From assembly GCA_021738105.1 (NCBI GenBank), contig JAIPCS010000075.1:1-14367 (forward strand): a stretch of 14,367 nt of DNA. The letters run 5' to 3'. Position 1 is the first letter of the stretch. Each line of letters opens with the position of its first letter. This document shows positions 1 through 9,817 of the stretch, piece after piece. The notes under the pieces were generated by a model. The model was not told where the DNA came from, searched no databases, and worked only from the letters and a program-made list of their open reading frames with translations. The translations under genes were made by a program, and so were the position numbers. This DNA is from Sulfuritalea sp. (lineage in GTDB: Bacteria > Pseudomonadota > Gammaproteobacteria > Burkholderiales > Rhodocyclaceae).

Positions 1-12
1 CGTTTCGCGCCT

Positions 13-97
<85 letters not shown>

Positions 98-123
98 AGC
101 ATGTTACGCGATAAAGAAAAAGC

Positions 124-160
124 AAGGGCCGCCAGTTTTAACTGACGGCCCTTTGTTTTT
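124..160. terminator. Bidirectional intrinsic terminator between tRNA-Leu and purA
   Basis: An inverted repeat pairs 124-131 (aagggccg) with 146-153 (cggccctt) and, after one mismatch, 133-136 with 141-144 around a 4-base loop. On the plus strand it is followed by the T-rich run 154-160, as expected for termination after the tRNA. On the minus strand the hairpin is followed by a T-rich tract (complement of the A-rich 110-123), so it can also end the purA transcript, whose stop codon is about 20 bases upstream of the stem. The convergent position of the two genes supports a shared terminator. Confidence 0.85.
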
Positions 161-175
161 CTCGAGTCTTCTGTG

Positions 176-2651
<2,476 letters not shown>

Positions 2652-2656
2652 GTCAA

Positions 2657-2842
2657 TTAGCGGAACACTGTTAACAACACTACACCCACCAGCATCGACG
2701 ACAAACCGATGAAACGGATCTGCCCATCACTCAGTTCGGTCACGCGTTTGAAAGTCTCCCGCCAGACACGGGGCGCAAGAAAGGGCAGCAAGCCCTCGAT
2801 CACAAGCATCAACGCGCAAGCCAGCAACACGGTATTCAGCAT
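2657..2842 (-). CDS. DUF2065 family small membrane protein (YjeT-like)
   Basis: This 61-residue protein has two hydrophobic segments, about residues 3-22 and 43-60, joined by a polar, arginine-rich stretch that contains a WRETFKR motif. Length, composition and position match the DUF2065/YjeT family, which in E. coli also lies between hflC and purA. Its function is not known; context suggests some link with the HflKC membrane complex, but that is inference. The ATG lies 24 bases after the hflC stop and has a modest GGTGG ribosome binding site; the stop is 5 bases before hisZ. Confidence 0.85.
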   Translation of the reverse strand: MLNTVLLACALMLVIEGLLPFLAPRVWRETFKRVTELSDGQIRFIGLSSMLVGVVLLTVFR

Positions 2843-2866
2843 TTCAAACCACCGGTGCTTACTGGA

Positions 2867-3742
2867 TCACTTGCCTTTACCACTGTTCTTCAGGTACTTG
2901 AAGAACTCGGAATTAGGCTCGACCACCAGCAGATCACTCTTGTTCTTGAAACTGCTCCGATAGGCCTCAAGACTCCGGTAGAAGGCATAAAACTCAGGAT
3001 TCTCGCCAAAGGCACGAGCGTATATCGCGGCACCCTTGGCATCGCCTTCACCCTTTATTTTCTGAGCATCGCGATAGGCCTCCGCAAGAATTACCTCACG
3101 CTGCCGATCAGCGTCCGCCCTGATTTTTTCCGCTTCAGCGGCGCCTTCAGCCCGCAATTCGCTGGCCACGCGCTTACGCTCTGTTTCCATGCGTCGATAG
3201 ACCGATTCGGATACTTCGGGCGGCAGATCAACCCTTTTCAGGCGAACATCAACGATTTCAACACCGATTGTGCGCATGTCGGTATCAGCCTTCTTCTGCA
3301 CCGAAACCATGATGTCGTCACGCGCCCCCGAAACCACGTCATGAACCGTGCGCCGGCCAAACTCCTCGCGCAGTCCCGAATTAACCGTCTGCGACAAGCG
3401 CGTCCTCGCCAGAGTCTCATCGCCACCCACCGATATGTAGTACTGCTTCACATCGTGTATTCGCCATTTGACAAAGGAATCCACAAGAACCGGCTTCTTT
3501 TCGGCGGTAAGAAAGCGCTCGGGTTCGGGCGTATCCATCGTCAGGATGCGCTTGTCGAAAATCCGGACGTTCTGGATCATCGGCCATTTGAAAGCAAGGC
3601 CGGGTTCAGAAATGACTTCCTTGATTTCCCCGAGTTGGAAAATGATTGCGGCCTGACGCTGATCCACTGTAAAAACCGTCATGGCGAATACCGCCAAAAG
3701 TCCAAACAGAAGCGAAGCGAGGAATGAAAGATGGCGCTGCAT
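2867..3742 (-). CDS. hflC: HflC, SPFH-domain modulator of the FtsH protease
   Basis: HflC pairs with HflK in a large ring- or cage-like inner-membrane complex that encloses FtsH and limits its attack on membrane proteins. The 291-residue protein has an N-terminal membrane anchor (about residues 5-24), then the SPFH/band 7 domain beginning near TVDQRQAAIIFQLGE. A long charged helix rich in Arg, Glu and Ala follows (around MRTIGVEIVDVRLKR to EKIRADADRQRE), typical of the family. I chose the ATG at 3742, which overlaps the hflK stop as TGATG and has a GGGGAG ribosome binding site 7 bases upstream; a TTG one codon earlier (3745) is possible but less likely. The overlap implies coupled synthesis of the two partners. 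Confidence 0.96.
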   Translation of the reverse strand: MQRHLSFLASLLFGLLAVFAMTVFTVDQRQAAIIFQLGEIKEVISEPGLAFKWPMIQNVRIFDKRILTMDTPEPERFLTAEKKPVLVDSFVKWRIHDVKQYYISVGGDETLARTRLSQTVNSGLREEFGRRTVHDVVSGARDDIMVSVQKKADTDMRTIGVEIVDVRLKRVDLPPEVSESVYRRMETERKRVASELRAEGAAEAEKIRADADRQREVILAEAYRDAQKIKGEGDAKGAAIYARAFGENPEFYAFYRSLEAYRSSFKNKSDLLVVEPNSEFFKYLKNSGKGK

Positions 3743-5016
3743 CAACGTTCTCCCCGTTCTCGAGAACCCAAGCCGACTCTTGAACGAACATCGCCCGGAG
3801 CCACCCGCTCGTTCTGTGGCGGCGAGCCTGAACTACCAAGCGTCGCCCTCGGTGCCACGGTGGTTGAACCATCCGGGGCAGTGTTTGCTGTGGACGTTGC
3901 TGAGCCAGTCGCCTGCATCAGTTTGTCAAGCGGCAAATAAAGCAGATTCCCTGCACCCTTGGCATCCAGCATCACCTTGCTGGTATTGGCATAAACCTGT
4001 TCGACGGTTTCCAGATACATGCGTTTGCGAGTCACTTCGGGTGCTTTGCTGTATTCAGTGAGAACCTGCTTGAAGCGTGAGGCATCACCCTCGGCAGTCA
4101 CAATGATCCTCTGACGATAACCGTTGGATTCTTCCTTGAGTCGCGACGCCGCACCACGCGCTCGGGGGATCACGTCATTGGCGTATGCCTGTCCTTCATT
4201 CTTTTGACGTTCGCGGTCCTGACCCGCCTTGACCGCATCATCGAACGCGGCCTGGACTTGCTCTGGAGGTTGAGTTCCCTGCATATTCACCGAGCGAATC
4301 TGGATGCCGGTTTTGTATCTGTCAAGGATGTCCTGAATCAATTTTTGTGTATTGGCCGCAATCTGGTCGCGCCCTTCATAAAGAACGAAATTCATCTTGT
4401 TCTTGCCGACGACTTCGCGAATCGCAGTTTCAGAAGCCTGCATCACGGCATCGTCCGGGTGGCGGTTGTTGAAAAGATAGTCCTTGGGGTCCTTCAGCAA
4501 ATATTGGACTGCGAACTGCACGCTCACGATGTTCTCGTCGTCGGTCAGCATCAGCGCCTCACTCGGCACTTTATTTTTGTCGGATCCACGGTACCCGACC
4601 TCGACGGTGCGTACTCCCGTGAGATTGACGATTTCGTGACCCTGGATCGGCCACGGCAAGCGCCAGCGCAATCCAGGTTCGGTGGTTTCGTTGTAGCGGC
4701 CAAACTGGAGCACCACGCCACGCTGCGAGGCATCAACGATATAGAAGCCGCTAGCCAGCCAGATGACCGCTACCAGCGTCAGGATCAGTCCGATGCCACC
4801 ACTAAATTGCCTTGGGCTGATCGAAGGCATGCGATTGCCAGAATCGCCACCGTTACCTCCGCCACCGTTACCTCCGCCACCTTTATTCCCGAACAAACCA
4901 GTCAAACGACGGTTGAAGTCGCGCCAGAGTTCTTCGAGATCAGGAGGGCCTTGATTGCCCCCTCCACGCTTGCCACCACCGGGCTGATTGCCCCAGCCGT
5001 GGTCGTTCAGAGACAT
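3742..5016 (-). CDS. hflK: HflK, SPFH-domain modulator of the FtsH protease
   Basis: HflK is the larger partner of HflC in the FtsH-holding membrane complex. From the chosen start it has 424 residues. The N-terminal 60 residues are cytoplasmic, rich in Gly, Asn and Gln, and carry the family motif QGPPDLEELW (22-31) and the low-complexity run GGGGNGGGGNGG (46-57). A membrane segment follows (about 74-94), then the SPFH/band 7 domain (VDASQRGVVLQFGRY onward) and a charged helical region. The C-terminal tail is rich in Ser, Thr and Pro. The ATG at 5016 starts MSLNDHGWG, which resembles other HflK N-termini and has a CGGAAT site upstream. A GTG at 5034 in the same frame has no ribosome binding site, so I reject the six-residue extension. 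The gene lies 67 bases after hflX and overlaps hflC by one base. Confidence 0.96.
   Translation of the reverse strand: MSLNDHGWGNQPGGGKRGGGNQGPPDLEELWRDFNRRLTGLFGNKGGGGNGGGGNGGDSGNRMPSISPRQFSGGIGLILTLVAVIWLASGFYIVDASQRGVVLQFGRYNETTEPGLRWRLPWPIQGHEIVNLTGVRTVEVGYRGSDKNKVPSEALMLTDDENIVSVQFAVQYLLKDPKDYLFNNRHPDDAVMQASETAIREVVGKNKMNFVLYEGRDQIAANTQKLIQDILDRYKTGIQIRSVNMQGTQPPEQVQAAFDDAVKAGQDRERQKNEGQAYANDVIPRARGAASRLKEESNGYRQRIIVTAEGDASRFKQVLTEYSKAPEVTRKRMYLETVEQVYANTSKVMLDAKGAGNLLYLPLDKLMQATGSATSTANTAPDGSTTVAPRATLGSSGSPPQNERVAPGDVRSRVGLGSRERGER
4846..4881. repeat. 15-bp in-frame tandem repeat in hflK
   Basis: The unit gccaccgttacctcc occurs perfectly at 4846-4860 and 4861-4875 and is followed by a partial copy (gccacc, 4876-4881). 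Read on the minus strand it encodes repeats of Gly-Gly-Asn-Gly-Gly in the cytoplasmic N-terminus of HflK. Because the unit length is a multiple of three, gain or loss of a copy would keep the reading frame. Confidence 0.85.
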
Positions 5017-5048
5017 AAGAATTCCGGCGATCACTTTGGTCTTTTTGG

Positions 5049-5077
5049 ATAGTATGAGAAAAGAGAAATTCGTTCAG
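5049..5077 (-). promoter_or_regulatory. Possible sigma-70 type promoter for hflKC
   Basis: In the 67-base gap between hflX and hflK the minus strand carries CTGAAC (5072-5077, three of six -35 matches), a 17-base spacer and TACTAT (5049-5054, four of six -10 matches). Transcription would start near 5042, about 25 bases before the hflK ATG. The match is weak and the gap may simply be transcribed from upstream. Confidence 0.3.
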
Positions 5078-5083
5078 GAGATG

Positions 5084-6199
5084 TCAGGCCGCAGCAGCGG
5101 GAATTTCACTTTGCCGGCTTGCTGTTTCAGCAAGCGCTTCCCGCAGCAGCGATACCCCGGCCCCGGTGCGGGCGCTCAATCGAACACTGGCGATATTACC
5201 ACAGTCGTCACGTTCGACTCCCGGGCTTGCGGCTGTCAAATCGACCTTGTTCCATACCAGCATCTGCGGCACATCGAGCCCCCCGATCTCTTTCAACACG
5301 GAAGCTACCGCCGCAATCTGCTGGCCACGATCAGGACTCGCCGAATCCACCACATGCAGCAGCAGATCTGCCTGTGCCGTCTCTTCCAAAGTGGCCTCGA
5401 ACGCCGCCACGAGCGCATGTGGCAGATCCCGAATGAAGCCGACCGTATCTGAAAGCACTATCGGGCCCGCTCCTTCGACAAACAGTTTGCGCGAGGTGGT
5501 ATCCAAAGTGGCGAACAGTTTGTCGGCCGCATAGGCCCCGGCTTTGGTCAAGGCATTGAAAAGCGTACTCTTGCCGGCGTTGGTGTAACCGACCAGTGAG
5601 ATTGCCGTGACTTCACCTCTTGTGCGGGCGCGCCTTTGCACTTTGCGCTGACGTTCCAACTGTTTAAGCCTGTCCTTGAGCAACGCAACTCGTTTGCCAA
5701 GCAGGCGGCGGTCGGTTTCAAGCTGCTTTTCACCCGGACCGCGCAGACCGATTCCCCCTTTTTGCCGCTCAAGGTGAGTCCAGCCACGCACCAATCGAGT
5801 AGCAAGATGCTGAAGTTGGGCAAGCTCGACTTGAAGCTTTCCTTCATGGCTTTTTGCGCGAAGGGCAAATATGTCCAGAATCAGACTACTACGATCAACC
5901 ACCCTGCACTCAAGTGCACGCTCCAGGTTGCGCTGCTGACCCGGCGACAATTCGTGATTGAATACCACCACGTCGGCATCGTACAGTTGCACCGCATCGC
6001 CAATTTCAGCCACTTTGCCTTTACCGGCGAAATGAGCGGGGTCCGGCCTGGCGCGTTTGCCGGAAACAACTGCCAGCGTGCGAGCGCCAGCACTTCCAAC
6101 CAACAGATCAAACTCGGAAAGGCGCTCGGAATAGTCGCCTTCACCAAAATCAAGCTGCACCAGAATCGCGTTCTCTCCGCTGGCTGGACGCTCGAACAT
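5084..6199 (-). CDS. hflX: GTPase HflX, ribosome-splitting factor
   Basis: HflX is a ribosome-associated GTPase that splits stalled 70S ribosomes, notably after heat stress. The 371-residue protein has the HflX N-terminal domain, with GKGK near 59-62 and NHELSPGQQRNLE at 81-93. It also has the glycine-rich linker GGIGLRGPGE (148-157), a coiled helix (about 163-195) and the GTPase domain: G1 GYTNAGKS (204-211), G3 DTVG (251-254), G4 NKVD (317-320) and G5 SARTGAG (342-348). It ends about 20 residues after G5, so it lacks most of the extra C-terminal domain of the 426-residue E. coli protein. The ATG is 45 bases after the hfq stop and has no clear ribosome binding site. No ATG, GTG or TTG lies in frame between the two, so this start is the best available. 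Confidence 0.95.
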   Translation of the reverse strand: MFERPASGENAILVQLDFGEGDYSERLSEFDLLVGSAGARTLAVVSGKRARPDPAHFAGKGKVAEIGDAVQLYDADVVVFNHELSPGQQRNLERALECRVVDRSSLILDIFALRAKSHEGKLQVELAQLQHLATRLVRGWTHLERQKGGIGLRGPGEKQLETDRRLLGKRVALLKDRLKQLERQRKVQRRARTRGEVTAISLVGYTNAGKSTLFNALTKAGAYAADKLFATLDTTSRKLFVEGAGPIVLSDTVGFIRDLPHALVAAFEATLEETAQADLLLHVVDSASPDRGQQIAAVASVLKEIGGLDVPQMLVWNKVDLTAASPGVERDDCGNIASVRLSARTGAGVSLLREALAETASRQSEIPAAAA

Positions 6200-6244
6200 C
6201 AGGGCGATGCTTTCAACACAAACGCCCGAACCGACACCAAATAA

Positions 6245-6481
6245 TCAATCGATTTCGGCTTCCGCGGCAAAATTAACCGGTCGTGCTGGAACAACCGTAG
6301 AAATGGCGTGTTTGTATACCATTTGGGTCACCGTATTCTTGAGCAGAACGACATACTGATCGAAGGATTCGATCTGGCCCTGCAACTTGATGCCGTTGAC
6401 CAGATAGATCGAAACCGGAACGTGCTCACGACGCAGCGTGTTCAGAAACGGGTCTTGTAGCATTTGCCCTTTATTACTCAT
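6245..6481 (-). CDS. hfq: RNA chaperone Hfq
   Basis: Hfq forms a hexameric ring that binds small RNAs and mRNAs and helps them pair. The 78-residue protein carries the full Sm core: [14 protein letters not shown] (6-19), the Sm1 stretch [20 protein letters not shown] (21-40) and the Sm2 motif with YKHAIST (56-62). Gln9, Tyr56, Lys57 and His58, which bind RNA on the ring faces, are all present. The C-terminal tail is only about 12 residues, ending AAEAEID, against roughly 35 in E. coli; short acidic-ended tails are common outside the enterobacteria. A clear ribosome binding site (TTAAGGA) precedes the ATG. The gene lies 145 bases after der, so it may have its own promoter, and it leads into hflX as in E. 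coli. Confidence 0.98.
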   Translation of the reverse strand: MSNKGQMLQDPFLNTLRREHVPVSIYLVNGIKLQGQIESFDQYVVLLKNTVTQMVYKHAISTVVPARPVNFAAEAEID

Positions 6482-6626
6482 TGATAGTGATCCTTAAAAT
6501 TTTGTCCGCTCTACCCTGTGCCCAACATCTTGAGCCGACTTTCACTGAAACCCGGTTGCGGATTATTGGTTTTCGAGCGAAATACTGTAATCGATTTTGC
6601 TTCGCCGTGCCACCAGCGCCGACTTT
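6482..6626. other. Intergenic gap between der and hfq
   Basis: This is the longest non-coding stretch between minus-strand genes in the window. I see no convincing Rho-independent terminator after der: short inverted repeats exist but lack a T-run. The hfq ribosome binding site lies at its hfq-proximal end (tcctta at 6491-6496, read as TAAGGA). It is the natural place for an internal promoter and for regulation through the hfq leader. Confidence 0.6.
6562..6590 (-). promoter_or_regulatory. Possible promoter upstream of hfq
   Basis: On the minus strand AATAAT (6562-6567, five of six -10 matches) lies 17 bases after TTACAG (6585-6590, a poor -35). It would give a leader of roughly 75 bases before the hfq ATG. 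The good -10 and spacing are suggestive only; another weak arrangement (TTGGGC, 17 bases, AAATTT) lies closer to the gene. Confidence 0.3.
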
Positions 6627-7946
6627 TCAATTCACATAGGGATTTTTCGATGTCTTGTACTGGATGCGTAACGGCGTTCCCTGCAGTTTGAACGCTTCCA
6701 GAAAATATCGCTCAAGATAACGGGTATACGAGGCCGGTACATGTTCCAGTGCATTGCCATGAATCACTATGATCGGAGGATTGCTGCCTCCCTGATGCGC
6801 ATAACGCAATTTTGGGCGAAAGGCGCCATGGCGTGGCGGGGTCTGCTTTTCCACGGCGGCGATCAGCACACGGGTAAGTTTCGGCGTGGACATCTTCGCC
6901 ATTGCCGCAGCGTAAGCCTTGTCCACCGATGAAAGAATGCCGGCGATTCCCTGGGCTTTCAATGCAGACACATAGTGCACGCGCGCAAATCCAAGGAAGT
7001 TCAACTTGTTCGCGATGTCCAGCCTGATTCGTTCACGGCGATAGTCATCCACGGCATCCCACTTATTCACCGCGACCACCAGCGCCCGGCCCGCTTCTAT
7101 GATGAAGCCGGCAATGTGTGCGTCCTGATCGGAAATCTCCTGGGTAGCGTCAACCATCAGTACAACAACATTGGCTTCCTCAACCGCCTGTAATGTCTTG
7201 ATCACCGAAAATTTTTCGATAGTCTCGAAAACCCGCCCCTTGCGCCTCAGGCCCGCTGTATCGATCAGCGTATAAGAACGTCCGTTGCGCTCGAACTGCA
7301 CCTCGATGGCGTCACGCGTTGTCCCTGGCATGTCGAAAGCAATGACGCGCTCTTCTCCGAGCAGGGTGTTTATCAACGTGCTCTTGCCGACGTTAGGTCG
7401 TCCTGCAATGGCGACTTTTGGGCCCGCCGATGCGTCTTCGCCCTCGCTCTCCTGAGGGAACGGCTCCAGTGCAAGCTCGATCAGTTCCCGCACGCCTTCG
7501 CCATGAGCTGAAGAAATCACGCAGGGATCCCCGCAGCCAAGCTCGTAGAACTCCGCCGCAACCACTGCCCTGTTCATACCCTCGCCCTTGTTTGCCGCCA
7601 GCAATAGCGGTCGCCCGCTCCGACGCAACAGATCGGCGATAACCTTGTCCTGAGGTGTCAGTCCGGTACGGATGTCGACGATAAAAATCAGTACATCCGC
7701 CTCGGCGATCGCAGCTTCCGCCTGGCGCGCCATTTCAAGCACCATGCCTTCCTTGGCCTGCGGTTCGAAACCGCCGGTGTCCACTACGAGATAAGGCTTG
7801 CTGCCCAACCGTCCGTGGCCGTAGTGACGGTCCCGAGTCAGCCCGGGCTGATCAGCGACCAAGGCGTCTCGCGTGCGTGTAAGGCGGTTGAACAGTGTTG
7901 ATTTGCCGACATTGGGCCGCCCGACGATTACCAGTGTTGGCTTCAT
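6627..7946 (-). CDS. der: Ribosome assembly GTPase Der (EngA)
   Basis: Der has two GTPase domains in tandem and acts in late assembly of the 50S ribosomal subunit. The 439-residue protein matches the structure of the family: first domain with G1 GRPNVGKS (9-16), G3 DTGG (56-59) and G4 NKGE (119-122); an acidic linker (about 161-175); second domain with G1 GRPNVGKS (182-189), G3 DTAG (229-232) and G4 NKWD (294-297); then a C-terminal KH-like domain from about residue 350. The first G4 has Glu where the consensus NKxD has Asp. The start is 54 bases after the bamB stop; its ribosome binding site is weak, with only a CCAGG directly before the ATG. The 3' end is followed by the gap before hfq. Confidence 0.97.
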   Translation of the reverse strand: MKPTLVIVGRPNVGKSTLFNRLTRTRDALVADQPGLTRDRHYGHGRLGSKPYLVVDTGGFEPQAKEGMVLEMARQAEAAIAEADVLIFIVDIRTGLTPQDKVIADLLRRSGRPLLLAANKGEGMNRAVVAAEFYELGCGDPCVISSAHGEGVRELIELALEPFPQESEGEDASAGPKVAIAGRPNVGKSTLINTLLGEERVIAFDMPGTTRDAIEVQFERNGRSYTLIDTAGLRRKGRVFETIEKFSVIKTLQAVEEANVVVLMVDATQEISDQDAHIAGFIIEAGRALVVAVNKWDAVDDYRRERIRLDIANKLNFLGFARVHYVSALKAQGIAGILSSVDKAYAAAMAKMSTPKLTRVLIAAVEKQTPPRHGAFRPKLRYAHQGGSNPPIIVIHGNALEHVPASYTRYLERYFLEAFKLQGTPLRIQYKTSKNPYVN

Positions 7947-8000
7947 CCTGGATTCAAGCCGCCAAGTATCGGGCGCAGCGCGTGAACGTCCGACACGACT

Positions 8001-9155
8001 TTAGCGCGCCTCCAGCGCATACAGCCCGCCATTTACGGTCTGCACCAGCAGTCCGTTTCCAAAGTGCAACGGATCGGCCCGTACCGCCTTGCCATCGGTG
8101 GTCGTGCGGGCCGCAAAAGCCCCATCCTCGCGACGCAGAAGGTGGATCACACCCTGATAGTCAGCAACCACAACTTGATTTCCTAGAGCCAAGGGGCGCG
8201 AAACAGCGCGTCTGGCCAATTTGTCCTGCTTCCAGACGCTGGCACCATTGTTTCGATCGAGTGCGTGAACAGCGCCCGCGTCGTCCGAGATATAGACATT
8301 TCGATTGTCCATATCCAAGCCTGCACTTGACGAAATTTCGCGTGACCAAAGCGTATTTCCTGTGCGCGTGTCAAAGCAGGCAACCCTTCCCTGAAATGCC
8401 ACTGCGCAAACCGTACCTCCGCTCATCACTGGCGAACTGGTAACGTCAGCAACTCGCTCCAGTTCTGTCGATCCCTTGGGCAGCGCAACAGCAACTTCCC
8501 ACACGGCGGCACCGTTATTGTTGGCCACGGCGACCAGCTTCCCTCCCGGGAAACCTGCCAATGTCACATTCTGCGTCAACAGCACCCCCACATTGGATCG
8601 CAAAGAAAGTGTTGGTGTGCTGCGCTGATAGACCCAGCGTCGCTTACCATCCGCCGCTTCAAATCCGAAAATACGTGAATCGCCTGAACGGACGACTACC
8701 AGGCTATCCATCACGGCCGGGGCTGACAATACTTCAGAACTCACACGGGTTTTCCATCTTTCGCGACCTGTCTGCGCATCGAAAGCCAGGACCTCGCCCT
8801 TGGGCGTTCCTACCACTACCAGCTTTCCATCGCTGCCAACGCCACCGGAAAGTGTCTGTCCGGCGCCTATGCGCCAAACCTGCCGTTCGCCATCAAATCG
8901 AGCCAACGAACCGTCACGGGCCGCGGCATATACGCTGTCACCGACAACTGCCGGCGAGAATGTATAGTCACCCGCACTTCCGATATTGCTCCGCCAGAGG
9001 GTAATAAGTTCCGCAGTCGGCTGAATCGATTGCAGCTCAGAGGGCTTAATTTTTGGTGTGCTTGAGCCGAACGGATTCAATTTCTCTACCGTCGAACAGG
9101 CGCCAAGCAGTAGTAGCGAAGCTGCCGCTGACAAAACCCGCGAAGCAATTTTCAT
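8001..9155 (-). CDS. bamB: Outer membrane assembly lipoprotein BamB
   Basis: BamB is a lipoprotein of the BAM complex, which inserts beta-barrel proteins into the outer membrane. The 384-residue precursor starts with a signal peptide ending in a lipobox, LGAC, whose Cys20 would be lipidated. Ser at the next position is not an Asp retention signal, so export to the outer membrane is expected. The mature part consists of repeated PQQ-like beta-propeller blades with recurring patterns such as VYAAARDGSLARFDG, LAFDAQTGRERW, CFDTRTGNTLW, VHALDRNNGASVWK and LYALEAR at the very end. The ATG overlaps the stop of the preceding TPR gene as ATGA and has a GGGA site 8 bases upstream. The yfgM-bamB-der order is the same as in E. 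coli. Confidence 0.96.
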   Translation of the reverse strand: MKIASRVLSAAASLLLLGACSTVEKLNPFGSSTPKIKPSELQSIQPTAELITLWRSNIGSAGDYTFSPAVVGDSVYAAARDGSLARFDGERQVWRIGAGQTLSGGVGSDGKLVVVGTPKGEVLAFDAQTGRERWKTRVSSEVLSAPAVMDSLVVVRSGDSRIFGFEAADGKRRWVYQRSTPTLSLRSNVGVLLTQNVTLAGFPGGKLVAVANNNGAAVWEVAVALPKGSTELERVADVTSSPVMSGGTVCAVAFQGRVACFDTRTGNTLWSREISSSAGLDMDNRNVYISDDAGAVHALDRNNGASVWKQDKLARRAVSRPLALGNQVVVADYQGVIHLLRREDGAFAARTTTDGKAVRADPLHFGNGLLVQTVNGGLYALEAR

Positions 9156-9817
9156 TGATTCGTTCCCAAAGAGTCGCGTTTCGCTTCGATCACGCCACCG
9201 TAGCCGCTGCGCTGCCGGGCTTTGTCACTCTTCGCGAGACCATCAAGCTTCTGGAGCGCCAAATCGTAGGAATTGCGGGCCTCGACTGCTTTTCCCTGTG
9301 CGGCGAAAATATCGCCGCGCAATTCTGCAAAGCGGGGCGCAAACGAATCTGCCGGTTCGGCAACAAGCAGTTTGATTGCTTCTTCATAGGCTTTCTCATC
9401 CAGCATCACCGCGGCCAGTCGAAGTCGGGCCAAATCTCGCAGACCCGAATCCTTGGCATTCTCAGCAGCCCAGGCGAGTTGTACCTTGGCGTTCTTCGGC
9501 TCGCCCTCGTCGATCTGCGCACGCGCAGCCAGCAGCGCACCCAAGCCTGCATAGGCAGTAGATGAATATTTGTCAATCAACTCACCAGCCAGTTCGCGGG
9601 CACGCTTTGCATCTCTCTTCGTCACTGCTGCCTGCAAAAAAGAAAACTTGGCAGACGCCTCTGCAGTCTGCTGGCGCTGCCACCAGTTCCAACCCTGCCA
9701 ACCAGACGCTGCGAGTGCCAGAATAAGCAATATTCCGGTCACCAGATTTCCATACATCTTCCACCAGGTCTTCAGCTCATCGAGCTGCTCCTGTTCTTCA
9801 AGGTCATAGGTTGCCAT
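9152..9817 (-). CDS. yfgM: YfgM-like membrane-anchored TPR protein
   Basis: YfgM of E. coli is an inner-membrane protein with a periplasmic TPR domain. It works with PpiD at the Sec translocon, where it helps periplasmic chaperones receive new proteins. This 221-residue protein has the family layout: an acidic N-terminus ([19 protein letters not shown]), one membrane segment (about residues 24-43) followed by WWQRQQ, then alanine-rich helical repeats (about 53-200) including [17 protein letters not shown] and [19 protein letters not shown]. The start has a good TTGGAAG ribosome binding site inside the last codons of hisS and overlaps hisS by 14 bases. The stop overlaps the bamB start as ATGA, in keeping with a shared role in envelope protein biogenesis. 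The family call is firm; the exact role in this organism is inferred. Confidence 0.92.
   Translation of the reverse strand: MATYDLEEQEQLDELKTWWKMYGNLVTGILLILALAASGWQGWNWWQRQQTAEASAKFSFLQAAVTKRDAKRARELAGELIDKYSSTAYAGLGALLAARAQIDEGEPKNAKVQLAWAAENAKDSGLRDLARLRLAAVMLDEKAYEEAIKLLVAEPADSFAPRFAELRGDIFAAQGKAVEARNSYDLALQKLDGLAKSDKARQRSGYGGVIEAKRDSLGTNQ

Noticed and set aside
2855..3727. A 290-codon plus-strand open frame covering nearly all of hflC
   Set aside because: It is antisense to a clearly recognised gene, its translation shows no family motif, and GC-rich codon bias readily opens the opposite frame.
4204..5052. A 282-codon plus-strand open frame opposite hflK
   Set aside because: It mirrors the SPFH gene, has no recognisable motif and no convincing ribosome binding site.
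6482..6626. A small RNA gene or riboswitch in the der-hfq gap
   Set aside because: I found only short inverted repeats without a T-run and no recognised riboswitch pattern; a simple leader or promoter region explains it.
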